DNA of 64,000 nt from Sphaerisporangium perillae (GCF_023276435.1 NZ_JALLPO010000010.1:151504-215503), one strand, 5' to 3'. Positions 42,191 to 52,404 are shown, counted from the first letter of the stretch. A program made the numbers and translations. Notes: a model not told the origin generated them from the letters alone.

Positions 42191-43342
42191 TCAGTCGTCC
42201 GCGCCGGAGCCGGGGCCGGTCACGGCCACCACGCCGGCGGCCGAGCGCTGAATCGCGATCATGGCGGCGTCGTCGCCGAGACGCCCGCCGACGTAGGCGA
42301 GCAGGTCGTCCCTGACGTGCTCGACGAGCGTCTCGGGGCCGCCGCCCCGCCAGCTCCTCAGCCGATCGGCCAGCGGGTAGAACCCGCCGCCCGGGCCCCT
42401 GGCCTCGATGACGCCGTCGGTGTAGAGCAGGAGGGTGTCGCCCTCCTCGAAGGCGAACGTCTCCACCGCGTAGGTCGGTTCGGCGAGCTCGCCGAGGCCG
42501 AGCGGGGGCGCCGGGTGGGCCACGTGCAGCGTCATCACCTGGTGGTCGCGCACCAGCAGCGGCGGCGGATGCCCGCAGTCGATCAAGTGGACCACCGGCC
42601 GGTCGTGCGGGATCTCCAGCACCACCGCGGTGATGAAGTTCTCCTCGGCCTCCGCCAGGTCCTGGGCGTGCTCGGCGAGTTCGACGCGCACGCTCTCGTC
42701 CAGGTGACGTGCCACGTCGGGCAGGGTGGCGTGCCGGCGGGAGGCCTCGCGGAAGGCGCCGAGCAGCAGGGCGGCGTCGGACACCGAGGGAAGCCCCTTG
42801 CCGCGGACGTCCCCGATGAGGATGCGCGCCCAGTCGTCCGTGCGCGCCGCGGCGTACAGGTCGCCGCCGATCTGGGCCTCCTCCTCGGCGGCGAGGTACA
42901 TGGAGGCGAGGTCCAGCGCCCCGAGCCGAGGAGGGAGGGGACGCAGCAGGGCCCGCTGCGCGGCCTCGGAGACCGAGCGGACCCGCGTGAGGACCCTCTC
43001 GTGCCGGTCACGCAGGTAGGAGAACACCACGAGGAGCACCGAGACCACGAGCAGGGCGGCCAGCTGCGACTGCATGTCTCGCGAGCCGAGCAGGCCGGCC
43101 TCCAGGTCGAGGAGCAGCCGGACGACGATGGTGATGACGACGATCACCGCGGTGCGCCGGGGACCGGCGAACGACGCCGTGATGGCCGGAGCGGTGATCA
43201 GCAGGGGGCTGAGCGAGATGTCGTGCGGGGTCAGGAGGTCCGCGATGGTGATGACGACGATCACCGTCAGTGGGATCAGCACCAGCGCGGTCCCCGACCG
43301 CCACGGCCGGTCGGGGATCCATGGCCACTGCCTGTCTCGCAC
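42191..43342 (-). CDS. Membrane SpoIIE-type PP2C phosphatase
   Basis: A 383-residue protein. Three to four N-terminal helices (about 18-110) resemble the 4TM sensors of actinomycete phosphatases. A short coiled region follows, then a SpoIIE/RsbU PP2C domain (about 150-365). Metal-binding aspartates are visible in IGGDLYAAARTD, LIGDVRGKG, LLYTDGVIEARG and GDDAAMIAI. It should dephosphorylate an anti-anti-sigma factor in a partner-switching pathway. The anti-sigma-type ATPase at 7806-8282 is the only possible partner in this window, and it is far away. GTG at 43342 is the assumed start. Confidence 0.9.
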   Translation of the reverse strand: MRDRQWPWIPDRPWRSGTALVLIPLTVIVVITIADLLTPHDISLSPLLITAPAITASFAGPRRTAVIVVITIVVRLLLDLEAGLLGSRDMQSQLAALLVVSVLLVVFSYLRDRHERVLTRVRSVSEAAQRALLRPLPPRLGALDLASMYLAAEEEAQIGGDLYAAARTDDWARILIGDVRGKGLPSVSDAALLLGAFREASRRHATLPDVARHLDESVRVELAEHAQDLAEAEENFITAVVLEIPHDRPVVHLIDCGHPPPLLVRDHQVMTLHVAHPAPPLGLGELAEPTYAVETFAFEEGDTLLLYTDGVIEARGPGGGFYPLADRLRSWRGGGPETLVEHVRDDLLAYVGGRLGDDAAMIAIQRSAAGVVAVTGPGSGADD

Positions 43343-43480
43343 CCTTCATGCATACACCAGTGCGGGCGGGCCCGATGAAGGTGGCCAACCTGCGGCGATG
43401 CCTGCCAGGGCGCGCATCCGGCCGGCGCCCCTCGCGTGGGCGCACAGCCAACCGCATCACCGCGGACGGCGAGCGCGGCG

Positions 43481-44650
43481 TCAGCGCACGACGACCTGCG
43501 GGCCGGGAGCGTCGTCGTCGTCGAGGTCGACGTCCACGCCCATCTCCTCGGCCAGGCGCAGCGCCTCCTCGATCAGCACCTCGACGATCTGCGACTCGGG
43601 AACCGTCTTGATGACCTCGCCCTTGACGAAGATCTGGCCCTTGCCGTTGCCCGAGGCGACGCCCAGGTCGGCCTCGCGGGCCTCGCCGGGACCGTTCACC
43701 ACGCAGCCCATCACGGCGACCCGCAGGGGGACCTTCAGCCCGTCGAGCCCGGCGTGGACCTGCTCGGCCAAGGTGTACACGTCCACCTGGGCGCGGCCAC
43801 AGGAGGGGCAGGAGACGATCTCCAGCCCGCGCTCCTTCAGGTTCAGCGACTCCAGGATGCCGATGCCGACCTTGACCTCCTCGACCGGGGGCGCCGACAG
43901 CGAGACCCGGATCGTGTCGCCGATGCCCTCGGCCAGCAGCGCGCCGAAGGCCACCGCCGACTTGATCGTGCCCTGGAACGCCGGGCCCGCCTCGGTCACG
44001 CCGAGGTGCAGCGGGTAGTCGCACTTCTCCGCGAGCAGGCGGTACGCCTGGACCATCACGACCGGGTCGTGGTGCTTCACCGAGATCTTGATGTCGCGGA
44101 AGCCGTGCTCCTCGAACAGCGAGCACTCCCACAGCGCCGACTCCACCAGCGCCTCGGGGGTCGCCTTGCCGTACTTCGCCAGCAGACGCGGGTCCAGCGA
44201 GCCGGCGTTCACGCCGATGCGGATCGGGGTGCCGGTGTCGGCGGCGGCTCTGGCGATCTCACCGATCTTGTCGTCGAACTTCTTGATGTTGCCCGGGTTG
44301 ACCCGGACCGCCGCGCACCCGGCCTCGATGGCCGCGAAGACGTACTTCGGCTGGAAGTGGATGTCGGCGATCACCGGGATCTGCGACTTGCGGGCGATGG
44401 CCGGCAGCGCGTCCGCGTCGTCCTGCGAGGGCACGGCCACGCGGACGATCTGGCAGCCCGACGCGGTCAGCTCGGCGATCTGCTGCAGCGTGGCGTTCAC
44501 GTCGGCGGTGAGCGTCGTGGTCATGGACTGCACCGAGACCGGCGCGCCACCGCCCACCGGCACCGACCCGACCATGATCTGCCGCGACACCCGCCGCTCG
44601 GCGATCGGCTTGTTCCGTACCGAGGGAATCCCCAGATCAACAGATGTCAT
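43481..44650 (-). CDS. ispG: 4-hydroxy-3-methylbut-2-enyl diphosphate synthase (flavodoxin)
   Basis: The penultimate MEP-pathway enzyme, a [4Fe-4S] protein that converts 2-C-methyl-D-erythritol 2,4-cyclodiphosphate to HMBPP. The 389-residue form starts [10 protein letters not shown], as in related actinobacterial proteins. An in-frame GTG at 44686, preceded by GGGGGG, would add 12 residues. Highly conserved stretches are [20 protein letters not shown], the cluster cysteines in SCPSCGRAQ and the third in [10 protein letters not shown]. The C-terminus is an acidic tail. It lies 84 bp downstream of dxr on the same strand, so the two MEP genes are probably co-transcribed. The site-2 protease gene usually found between them is missing. 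Confidence 0.96.
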   Translation of the reverse strand: MTSVDLGIPSVRNKPIAERRVSRQIMVGSVPVGGGAPVSVQSMTTTLTADVNATLQQIAELTASGCQIVRVAVPSQDDADALPAIARKSQIPVIADIHFQPKYVFAAIEAGCAAVRVNPGNIKKFDDKIGEIARAAADTGTPIRIGVNAGSLDPRLLAKYGKATPEALVESALWECSLFEEHGFRDIKISVKHHDPVVMVQAYRLLAEKCDYPLHLGVTEAGPAFQGTIKSAVAFGALLAEGIGDTIRVSLSAPPVEEVKVGIGILESLNLKERGLEIVSCPSCGRAQVDVYTLAEQVHAGLDGLKVPLRVAVMGCVVNGPGEAREADLGVASGNGKGQIFVKGEVIKTVPESQIVEVLIEEALRLAEEMGVDVDLDDDDAPGPQVVVR

Positions 44651-44734
44651 CTTTTCCAGCACCTTGGTCTTCGGCGACGCGCTCACGACGCCCCCCAGTC
44701 TAAGGAACCCCGCGGACCGCGGCGTTCCGTAGGG

Positions 44735-45988
44735 CTACCTGGCCGCCAACTCTCGTGCCCTGGCCCGGGCCCAGGCGTCCGCGGCGAGCACCTCCTCAAC
44801 CGAATCGGCCGGCGTGACCACGTGCTCGCCCACCACCGCCGCGATGGTGTCGACGATGCCGAGGAACGGCAGCCGCCCGGCGAGGAACGCCTCCACGCAC
44901 ACCTCGTTGGCCGCGTTGTACACCGCCGGGGCCGTGCCGCCCTGCGAGCCGACGTGCCGGGCCAGCGCCACAGCCGGGAACGCCTCGTCGTCCAGCGGCT
45001 CGAAGGTCCAGGTGTGGGCCTTGGTCCAGTCGACGGCCCTGGCCGCGCCCGGCACCCGTGAGGGCCAGCCGAGGGTCAGCGAGATCGGCAGCCGCATGTC
45101 GGGCGGGCTGGCCTGGGCGATGGTCGACCCGTCGACGAACTCCACCATCGAGTGGACGACCGACTGCGGGTGGACGACCACGGTGATCCGGTCGAAGGGG
45201 ATGTCGAACAGCAGGCTGGCCTCGATGACCTCCAGGCCCTTGTTGACCAGCGTCGCCGAGTTGAGCGTGATCACCGTCCCCATGTCCCAGGTCGGGTGCT
45301 TCAGCGCCTGCTCGGGGGTCACCTCGGTCAGCTCCGCGCGCGTCCGGCCGCGGAAGGGCCCGCCGCTCGCCGTGACGACGAGCCGCCGCACCGCCTCGGG
45401 GTCGTGGCCGGAGGGCCCGGCCGCCCACAGGCACTGCGCGAGGGCCGAGTGCTCGGAGTCGACCGGCAGGATGCGGCCCGGCCCGGCCAGCCGCTTGACC
45501 AGCGGGCCGCCGATGATGAGCGACTCTTTGTTGGCGAGCGCGAGCACCCGTCCCGCCGAGAGCGCGGCGAGGGTGGAGGTGAGCCCCACCGCTCCGGTGA
45601 TGCCGTTGAGGACGATGTCGCAGGGCCAGGAGGCGGCCTCGGCGACCCCCTCGGCGCCCGCGAGGATCGGCACCGGCCCGATGGCCTCGCGCAGCGCCGG
45701 GACGGCGCGCTCGTCGGCGACGGCGACGACCTCGGGGCGGAACCGCTTCACCTGGCGGGCGAGCAGGTCGACCTGGCCGCCGCCCGCGACGAGCCCGGCG
45801 ACCCTGAAGCTGCCGGGGTCGCGCTCGATGACCTCCAGCGCCTGGGTGCCCACCGATCCTGTGGAGCCGAGCACGACGATCGAGCGCGGCGCGGCCGAGC
45901 CGGGCGGGCCGGTGGGGGCGGCGAGATCGGCGGGGCCCGCCGGAGCGGCGCCCGCCAGACCCGCGGGGCCGGCGAGAGGGGTCTGCAT
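44735..45988 (-). CDS. dxr: 1-deoxy-D-xylulose-5-phosphate reductoisomerase
   Basis: The committed enzyme of the MEP isoprenoid pathway: NADPH-dependent rearrangement and reduction of DXP to MEP. 417 residues, with an Ala/Pro-rich N-terminal extension of about 35 residues before the Rossmann motif [10 protein letters not shown]. Substrate and metal motifs are ALANKESLI, the PVDSEHSAL region with the metal-binding Asp and Glu, and the flexible-loop histidine/tryptophan segment [11 protein letters not shown] at 45988 is used; a start nearer the Rossmann fold cannot be excluded. First gene of the dxr-ispG unit. Confidence 0.96.
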   Translation of the reverse strand: MQTPLAGPAGLAGAAPAGPADLAAPTGPPGSAAPRSIVVLGSTGSVGTQALEVIERDPGSFRVAGLVAGGGQVDLLARQVKRFRPEVVAVADERAVPALREAIGPVPILAGAEGVAEAASWPCDIVLNGITGAVGLTSTLAALSAGRVLALANKESLIIGGPLVKRLAGPGRILPVDSEHSALAQCLWAAGPSGHDPEAVRRLVVTASGGPFRGRTRAELTEVTPEQALKHPTWDMGTVITLNSATLVNKGLEVIEASLLFDIPFDRITVVVHPQSVVHSMVEFVDGSTIAQASPPDMRLPISLTLGWPSRVPGAARAVDWTKAHTWTFEPLDDEAFPAVALARHVGSQGGTAPAVYNAANEVCVEAFLAGRLPFLGIVDTIAAVVGEHVVTPADSVEEVLAADAWARARARELAAR

Positions 45989-46267
45989 GCCCCCATTATC
46001 GCGGCCCCCCGTTCCGGCCTTCGCGTGCCCGGTTTCCCGTCACCAGAGCGACGGATGAGAAACCAGCAGCTCAATGCCCGAATCCCGCCATACCCGTCTC
46101 GGTGAATCGCGAGAAATGCCGCATTCGGCCGCACTACGTTCCCGCGTCAGGACCCGGCACCCCCGATCACGCGGGAGCCGGGCACGAGGATGCGCCGCGC
46201 GCCGGCCCCAATGGCGCGCGCCCGCCGATCCGTGCCCGGCGAGCGCGACCACAGCATGGAGGACCGC

Positions 46268-47377
46268 ATGCATCGCACGGCACGACGTCTCATCCCCATC
46301 CTCGCGATCTCGCCCGTGGCGGCGGCGGGGATCCTGCTGACCGCCTCCACCGCCGAGGCCGCCAAGCCGTCCGCCGCACCACGGCCCATCGTCCACAACG
46401 CGGCCGACAGCACCAGCGAGCAGCGCGTCGTCAAGCAGTTCTGGACCCCGGCCAAGATGGCCGCCGCCAAGCCGCTCGACCTCGTCAGGTCGCGGAACGG
46501 GCGCACGACCACCGCGCCTAGCGGCGGGAAGGGCGGGACGGCGATCGTCCCGCAGGCTCCGGGCTCCCACGCCGCCAAGCCCGCCGCCGCGCCCGTCACC
46601 CCCACCACGCCCCCGCCGCCCCCGGCGACGCCCAGCGCCTCGCCCTCCGCGACCGCCACCCCGGCCACCCCCTCGTCCGTGCTCGCGGCCCGCTCCTCGG
46701 GGGCCGCCTGGACGACGGGCGGCACGATCGTCAAGACCGAGGGACGGGTCTTCTTCACCTACCAGGGACGCAGCGCCTCCTGCTCGGGCACCGCGGTCAC
46801 CAGCGCCAACAAGAGCGTCGTCGTCACCGCCGGGCACTGCGTGAAGCTCGGCGGCGCGTTCCACACCAACTGGGCCTTCGTGCCCGGCTACAGCGCCGGC
46901 AGCCGCCCCTACGGCACCTGGGTCGCCACCAGCCTGCTCACCACGCCCCAGTGGAACTCCAGTGAGGACATGAACTACGACATGGCCGCGGCCGTCGTCG
47001 CCCCGCTCAACGGCCAGCGTCTGGTCGACGTCGTCGGCGGCCAGGGGGTGGCCTTCAACCAGCCGCGCGGGCGGCAGATGTACGCCTTCGGGTACCCGGC
47101 CGCGAGCCCGTACGACGGCTCGAAGCTGATCTACTGCAGCGGCAGGGTGTTCAACGACTTCCTCATCTCGACCGACCAGGGCCTCACCTGCGACATGACC
47201 GGAGGCGCGAGCGGCGGCGGATGGTTCCTGAGCTTCGACGAGAGCACCGGCGCGGGCACGCTGAACTCGGTGAACAGCTTCAAGTACAACTTCGCCTCGT
47301 ACTGGATGTTCGGCCCGTACTTCGGCCCGGAGGCGCAGGCCGTCTACACCGCGGCGCAGAACCAGGACGCCACCTGA
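46268..47377 (+). CDS. Secreted trypsin-like serine peptidase (paralogue 1)
   Basis: A 369-residue exported protein. A signal peptide (about 1-35, ending AEAA) precedes a propeptide-like region and a Pro/Thr/Ala-rich linker (about 85-140). The catalytic domain (about 150-365) has histidine in VTAGHC, aspartate probably in NYDMAAAVV, and serine in TGGASGGGW. The fold resembles V8/trypsin-like endopeptidases. GGAGGA is 4 nt before ATG 46268, which settles the start. The next gene is a close paralogue 51 bp downstream, so this is a tandem duplication. Confidence 0.9.
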   Translation: MHRTARRLIPILAISPVAAAGILLTASTAEAAKPSAAPRPIVHNAADSTSEQRVVKQFWTPAKMAAAKPLDLVRSRNGRTTTAPSGGKGGTAIVPQAPGSHAAKPAAAPVTPTTPPPPPATPSASPSATATPATPSSVLAARSSGAAWTTGGTIVKTEGRVFFTYQGRSASCSGTAVTSANKSVVVTAGHCVKLGGAFHTNWAFVPGYSAGSRPYGTWVATSLLTTPQWNSSEDMNYDMAAAVVAPLNGQRLVDVVGGQGVAFNQPRGRQMYAFGYPAASPYDGSKLIYCSGRVFNDFLISTDQGLTCDMTGGASGGGWFLSFDESTGAGTLNSVNSFKYNFASYWMFGPYFGPEAQAVYTAAQNQDAT

Positions 47378-47428
47378 TTTACCGAAAGTATCCGCAAGGC
47401 GACCATCCGTAGTCCAAACTCGGGAGCC

Positions 47429-48544
47429 ATGACCCCGATCCTCCCCCTGGTCGCCGCCGTGTCGCTCGTCGCCGGGCTGGTGGGCACCGCGCCCGCCGCT
47501 TCCACGCGGGTCGTTCCGCCGGCGGGTTCCCGCCCGCCGGCCACGTCCTCCTCACCCGTCACCTCGGCGGGCGTCGTCCAGCACGTGGCCGCCCTCACCG
47601 GGGCCGAGCAGCGCCGCGTGCTGGACTACTGGACTCCCCGGCGCATGGGGCGGGCGCTGCCCGGAGGGCTGCTCGGCTCGGTCGCCAAGATCGGCAGGCT
47701 GGGCTCCGGCGCGCTGCCCCTGGGCATCGCCGCCGCCCGGCCGCCGTCGCCCGCGCCGGCCCGCCCCGCCGCCCCGCCCCGCGAGTACCCCGCGAGCCCG
47801 GCCACGGCCACCCCGTCCGCGCCCGCCGCCGCGCAGTCGGGAGCGAGCGCGCCCAGCGTCAACACCAGCGGCGCACGGTGGGCGGCCGGAGGCACGGTGA
47901 CGCGCACCACCGGCCGGGTGTTCCTCACCCTGCGCGGCGTCGACTACGTCTGCTCGGCCGGCGCCGTGCGCAGCCGCAACCTGGACGTCGTCATCACGGC
48001 GGGCCACTGCGTCAAGGACGGCGCGGGCGCCTGGGCGGAGAACTGGACGTTCGTCCCCGGCTACGACACGGGCAGCCACCCGTACGGCGTCTTCACGGCG
48101 CGGCGGATGTTCGTCCCCGAGCCCTGGTCGCGGCACGCCGACGACAGCCACGACCTCGCCATGATCGCCGTCAACCCCTCCGGCGGCCGGCACCTCGGCG
48201 AGGCGGTCGGCGGGCAGCAGATCAAATTCGACGTGCCGCGCGGCACGCGGGCCTTCGGGTTCGGCTTTCCCGCCGACCCGCCCTACGACGGCGAGCACCT
48301 GGTCTACTGCTCGGGCGCGATGCACGGCGACCCGCACGGCCAGACCCGCGACCAGGGCATGCGCTGCGACCTGACCGCCGGGTCCAGCGGCGGCCCGTGG
48401 CTCAGCTCCTTCGACCCCGCCACCGGGGAGGGCGTGGTGACCTCGGTCAGCAGCTTCAAGTACAGCGACGACCCGGGCACCATGTACGGCCCCTACTTCG
48501 GCGACCAGGCCCGCCATCTGTTCGAGGCGGCGCAGCGGGCCTGA
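47429..48544 (+). CDS. Secreted trypsin-like serine peptidase (paralogue 2)
   Basis: A 371-residue protein with the same layout as its upstream neighbour: signal peptide (about 1-24), a shared EQRxVxxxWTPxxM prosegment motif, an Ala/Pro/Ser linker, and a protease domain with ITAGHC (His), SHDLAMIAV (Asp) and TAGSSGGPW (Ser). Both proteins keep the PYG, FGF/FGYP and SSFKY/NSFKYN landmarks, so they arose by duplication and have diverged mainly in prosegment and linker. Possible processing partners or zymogens; substrates unknown. Confidence 0.9.
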   Translation: MTPILPLVAAVSLVAGLVGTAPAASTRVVPPAGSRPPATSSSPVTSAGVVQHVAALTGAEQRRVLDYWTPRRMGRALPGGLLGSVAKIGRLGSGALPLGIAAARPPSPAPARPAAPPREYPASPATATPSAPAAAQSGASAPSVNTSGARWAAGGTVTRTTGRVFLTLRGVDYVCSAGAVRSRNLDVVITAGHCVKDGAGAWAENWTFVPGYDTGSHPYGVFTARRMFVPEPWSRHADDSHDLAMIAVNPSGGRHLGEAVGGQQIKFDVPRGTRAFGFGFPADPPYDGEHLVYCSGAMHGDPHGQTRDQGMRCDLTAGSSGGPWLSSFDPATGEGVVTSVSSFKYSDDPGTMYGPYFGDQARHLFEAAQRA

Positions 48545-48557
48545 CGTGACGGCGGAC

Positions 48558-49985
48558 CTAGAGGGTCAGGCCGGTGAGGACCATGACCTTCTCGTAGGTG
48601 AAGTCCTCCATGGCCGAGCGGAGGCCCTCGCGGCCGATGCCCGACTCCTTGACGCCGCCGTAGGGCATCTGGTCGGCGCGGTAGGACGGCACGTCACCGA
48701 TGATCACGCCGCCCACCTCCAGCTCCTTGCCGGCGCGGAAGGCGACGTCGAGGTCACGGGTGAAGATCCCGGCCTGCAGGCCGTACTTGGAGTCGTTGAC
48801 GGCGGCGAACGCCTCGTCGACGGAGGCGACCGGCTGGATGACGAGCACGGGCCCGAAGATCTCCTCGCACACCACCTTGGCGCCGGCGGGAACCTCCGCG
48901 AGGACGGTCGGCGCCACGGTCGCCCCGTCCCTCCCGCCTCCGGTGAGCACCTTGGCGCCCGCGGCGGCCGCCTCGGCCACCCACTGCTCGACCCGCTCGG
49001 CGGCCTCGACCGACACCAGCGGCCCGACCTGCGTCTTGTCGTCGGCCGGGTCGCCGACGACCAGGCTCTCGACGGCGGCGACGAGCTTGGAGGTGAAGGC
49101 CTCGGCCACGGCCTCCTCGACGATCACCCGCTGGACGGCGATGCAGCTCTGCCCTGCCTGGTAGTTCGAGAACAGCGCGACGCGGCCGGCCGCCCAGTCG
49201 AGGTCGGCGTCGGCGAGCACGACCGCCGCGGCGTTGCCGCCGAGCTCCAGCGTGACGTGCTTGCGCGGCACGCGGTCCTTGATGGCGTAGCCGACGGGCC
49301 CGGAGCCGGTGAACGACACCACCGGCAGGCGCGGGTCGTCCACGAGCGCGCCCGCGCGGTCGTTCGGCACCGGCAATACCGAGAACATGCCCGCCGGCAG
49401 GCCGGTCTCCGCGAGGATCTCGCCGAGCAGCAGCGCCGAGAGCGGGGTGGCCGGGGCCGGCTTGACGATCACGGGGGCGCCGACCGCGATGGCCGGCGCG
49501 ACCTTGTGGGCGACCAGGTTGAGCGGGAAGTTGAACGGCGTCACGGCCAGCACCGGCCCGTGCGGCTGGCGCGACACGTAGGCCAGGCGGCCGTTGGCGG
49601 CGGGCTCGGTGTCCAGGCGCTGCACCTCGCCGCTGAAGCGCCGGGTCTCCTCGGCGGCGAAGCGGAAGGTGGCCACCGCGCGGCCGACCTCGCCGCGCGC
49701 CCAGAAGATGGGCTTGCCGTTCTCCGCGCTGATCAGCCGGGCGATCTCCTCCGACCGCTCCGCCAGGCGGCGCGAGACGTGGGCCAGCGCCTCGGCGCGC
49801 ACGTGGATCGGCAGGGCGGCCGCCTCCTTGCGCACCGCGTGCGCGGCCGCCACGGCCTGCTCGACCTGGTCGGCCGTCGGCACCGAGCCGACGCCGACGA
49901 CGCGGCCGTCATGAGGGTTGGTCACCGTGAGCTCGGCCTCGCCCGTGGCGGGCGAGCCGGCGAGCCAGAAGGGGCGTACGTCCAT
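48558..49985 (-). CDS. NAD(P)-dependent aldehyde dehydrogenase
   Basis: A 475-residue ALDH-superfamily enzyme. Visible motifs are AVTPFNFPLNLVAHKVAPA, the nucleotide-binding FTGSGPVGYAI, the general-base ELGGNAA, the nucleophile cysteine in NYQAGQSCIAVQRV, and CEEIFGPVLVI. The family closest in pattern is the succinate-semialdehyde/glyceraldehyde-3-phosphate-type non-acylating group. It could oxidise semialdehydes produced by the aminotransferases further right. It is divergent from a TetR gene across 227 bp that otherwise contain no gene, and it converges on the second peptidase. Confidence 0.93.
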   Translation of the reverse strand: MDVRPFWLAGSPATGEAELTVTNPHDGRVVGVGSVPTADQVEQAVAAAHAVRKEAAALPIHVRAEALAHVSRRLAERSEEIARLISAENGKPIFWARGEVGRAVATFRFAAEETRRFSGEVQRLDTEPAANGRLAYVSRQPHGPVLAVTPFNFPLNLVAHKVAPAIAVGAPVIVKPAPATPLSALLLGEILAETGLPAGMFSVLPVPNDRAGALVDDPRLPVVSFTGSGPVGYAIKDRVPRKHVTLELGGNAAAVVLADADLDWAAGRVALFSNYQAGQSCIAVQRVIVEEAVAEAFTSKLVAAVESLVVGDPADDKTQVGPLVSVEAAERVEQWVAEAAAAGAKVLTGGGRDGATVAPTVLAEVPAGAKVVCEEIFGPVLVIQPVASVDEAFAAVNDSKYGLQAGIFTRDLDVAFRAGKELEVGGVIIGDVPSYRADQMPYGGVKESGIGREGLRSAMEDFTYEKVMVLTGLTL

Positions 49986-50212
49986 ACCGCGACGCTATGC
50001 CACCATGTCGCCGGGGGCGCTACTCCAATACGGACAAGCTCCCTCGAAGACCGCTACGTTCCGCATAAGAAATGGTCTTTCCCCTTTCTGTAACGAGCAT
50101 GCCGCAATTTCAGGATGTTTTCTGTCGCATGACGGTTTGAAGGTCGCGACACATGGTTAAGTCAACTTGCGGGTCCGCGCGGGACCCTTGGGGAGAAGGG
50201 TCTAGGTCGCTC

Positions 50213-50857
50213 ATGGGTTCGCCTGCGCCGCTCGGTCTCCAGGGAGCCTACGCATTTGGCAGCCAGTCCTCCCAGGATGAGTTACGTGCCCGCCTGATCA
50301 TGGTGGCCGGGGCCCTCCTGCTCACCAACGGGGCCGACAGCCTGACGGTGCGGCGCATCGCCACCGAGGCCGGATGCTCCACCACCGTCGTGTACACCAT
50401 GTTCGGCAACAAGGAGGGGCTCGCCGAGGCGCTCTACCTGGAGGGCTTCGAGCGCTTCCGCCGCAGGCTCGAGGCGGTGCCACGCCATCCCGACCCTCTT
50501 GAGTACCTCACCGCGCTCGGCCCGGCCTACCGCGAGGCGTGCCTGGCGGAGCCGGGCTTCTACAGCGTGATGTTCGAGAAGGCCATCCCCGGCTTCGAGC
50601 CGAGCGAGCGGGCGCGCACGCTCGCCAGGGCCGCGGTGAACATCCTCGATCGGGCCATCGCCGACTGCATCTCCGCCGGCTACATCGTCCCGACCCAGCC
50701 GCGCAAGGTCGCCGACTGCCTGTGGGCGGCGGCCCAGGGCGCGGTGAGCCTCGAACGCGCCGGTCACCTCAGGGACGGCCGGGTCTACGCCTCGGTCACC
50801 CTGGCCGCGATCAGCCGCTACCTGGTCAACAAGGACATTTTTCCCGCGCCCCTCTAG
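50213..50857 (+). CDS. TetR family transcriptional regulator
   Basis: A 214-residue repressor. The HTH is SLTVRRIATEAGCSTTVVYT, followed by MFGNKEGLAEAL. The C-terminal domain resembles the TetR_C_33/WHG-type ligand domain (AYREACLAEPGFYSVMFE). ATG at 50213 is the assumed start; an upstream in-frame codon at 50153 would add a non-conserved leader, and the purine-rich GGGGAGAAGGG lies rather far upstream. Divergent from the aldehyde dehydrogenase gene, which is its probable target. Confidence 0.9.
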   Translation: MGSPAPLGLQGAYAFGSQSSQDELRARLIMVAGALLLTNGADSLTVRRIATEAGCSTTVVYTMFGNKEGLAEALYLEGFERFRRRLEAVPRHPDPLEYLTALGPAYREACLAEPGFYSVMFEKAIPGFEPSERARTLARAAVNILDRAIADCISAGYIVPTQPRKVADCLWAAAQGAVSLERAGHLRDGRVYASVTLAAISRYLVNKDIFPAPL

Positions 50858-50887
50858 GTGACCGGTGTTCGCGTCTGCTCATGTGGT

Positions 50888-52381
50888 TCACGGGGCTCCG
50901 GACCCCGGGCGGGCGCCACCGGGGTGGGACGCCGAGAGGGCGATCCACAGCTCGGCCCGTACGGCCGGGTCGTCGAGGTCGCGGCCGAGCAGCCCGGCGA
51001 CGCGCCGCATCCGGTAGCGCAGCGTGTGCCGGTGGACGCCGAGCCGCTGCGCGGCGGCGTCCCAGTGGCCATTGCACGCGAGGTAGGCGCGCAGGGACTC
51101 CACCAGGTCGGCGCGCGAGCCGTACTCCTGGAGCGGGGCCAGCAGCGAGGTGGCGAATCCGGACAGCAGGCCGGGATCGACGAGCGAGAGCAGCCCCTGG
51201 CCGGCGAGGTCGGGGAAGCGCATCACCGGGTCGGCCGAGCCGAGGGCACGCTGCGCCTGGTCCAGGCCGGCGCCCAGGCCGGACAGTTCGACGGGCCCGC
51301 TCACGCCGACGCGACCGCCCCGCGCCGCCGCCTCGATCACCGGCCCGGACTCCTCCTCGGGCACGAGGGTGACCACGAGCGTCCCCCACGGCGCGGTGAA
51401 GCCCGGCAGGGCGTCCTGGAGCGCCTCCGCGTCGTGCGGCTCGCAGGCCAGCACCACGAGGGGGCCGGCGTCCATGAACGCCGTCTCGGGGCGGGCACCG
51501 GGGAGCGCCTCCAGGGTCTCCCTGGCGGCCTGCCACTCCCCGGCCAGCAGGAGCCGCAGGACGGCGGAGCGGACCCGGCGCACCGCGGCGAGCCGGTGGC
51601 GGCGCTGCTCCAGCGAGAGGGCGAGCAGGGAGCTCGCGGTGTTGACGATGGTGTGCCCGACCGGGGAGAAGGCGCGCTCGGTGCCCACGGCGAAGAATCC
51701 CCTGACGCGCCGTTGCTCGCCCAGCGGCTGCACGATGACGTGCTCGTGCGGGGCGGACAGCGCGAGGCTGGCGGGCGAGCCGGGGGCGCGCAGCCGTCCG
51801 AGCTCGCGCCGGACGACCTCCGCCCCCTTCTCGGCGCCCTGGCCCGCGGCGTGCAGCACGTCTCCCGCCTCGTCGAGCAGCACGGCCCAGCCGTGGATCT
51901 CTCTGGCCAGCCGCTGGACCACCGCTCCCATGCCGCCGGCCCGCAGGGCGGCGCGGGTGAGCCGCCCTTGGGCGGCGAAGGCGTTGCCGAGCTCCTCGTA
52001 CCGCTCGGCCGCGAGCAGCTCGCTGACCGCCTTTCCCACGGCGATGAACGGCGTCTCCCTGGGCACCTCGAACAGCGGGAGCCCCGCGTCGTCGGCGGCC
52101 TCGACGAACTCGCCCGGCACGCTGTCGTGGCCGAGCCCGACGCCGAACCCGAGGCCGGCCACCCCGCGGGCGACGAGCCGGGAGATGTACGGCCGCGCGT
52201 CCTCGGGGCCGAGCCGCATCCCGGTGGTGAGCACCAGCTCCTCGCCCTCCAGGAAGGGGGTGGGGTCCTCCAGCTCGCTCACCGCCACCCAGCGCACCGG
52301 CCGGTCCAGGGCGTCCTGGCCGGCGCGCACCCGCAGTCGCAGCGGCGCGATCGCCGCCACGCGCCGCAAGGTCGGAGCCAT
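50888..52381 (-). CDS. PucR family transcriptional regulator
   Basis: A 497-residue regulator. The N-terminal PucR domain (about 1-125) includes LEGEELVLTTGMRLG, a middle GAF-like region follows, and the C-terminal HTH_30 domain has YLACNGHWDAAAQRLGVHRH and TLRYRMRRV. PucR proteins activate purine, GABA or other nitrogen-source catabolism. GGAGGTGGG precedes ATG 52381, which fixes the start over the longer upstream frame. Divergent from gabT with a 9-bp tandem repeat between the promoters, it is very likely the activator of gabT. Confidence 0.92.
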   Translation of the reverse strand: MAPTLRRVAAIAPLRLRVRAGQDALDRPVRWVAVSELEDPTPFLEGEELVLTTGMRLGPEDARPYISRLVARGVAGLGFGVGLGHDSVPGEFVEAADDAGLPLFEVPRETPFIAVGKAVSELLAAERYEELGNAFAAQGRLTRAALRAGGMGAVVQRLAREIHGWAVLLDEAGDVLHAAGQGAEKGAEVVRRELGRLRAPGSPASLALSAPHEHVIVQPLGEQRRVRGFFAVGTERAFSPVGHTIVNTASSLLALSLEQRRHRLAAVRRVRSAVLRLLLAGEWQAARETLEALPGARPETAFMDAGPLVVLACEPHDAEALQDALPGFTAPWGTLVVTLVPEEESGPVIEAAARGGRVGVSGPVELSGLGAGLDQAQRALGSADPVMRFPDLAGQGLLSLVDPGLLSGFATSLLAPLQEYGSRADLVESLRAYLACNGHWDAAAQRLGVHRHTLRYRMRRVAGLLGRDLDDPAVRAELWIALSASHPGGARPGSGAP

Positions 52382-52404
52382 CCCACCTCCGGGGCAAGTG
52401 AAAG

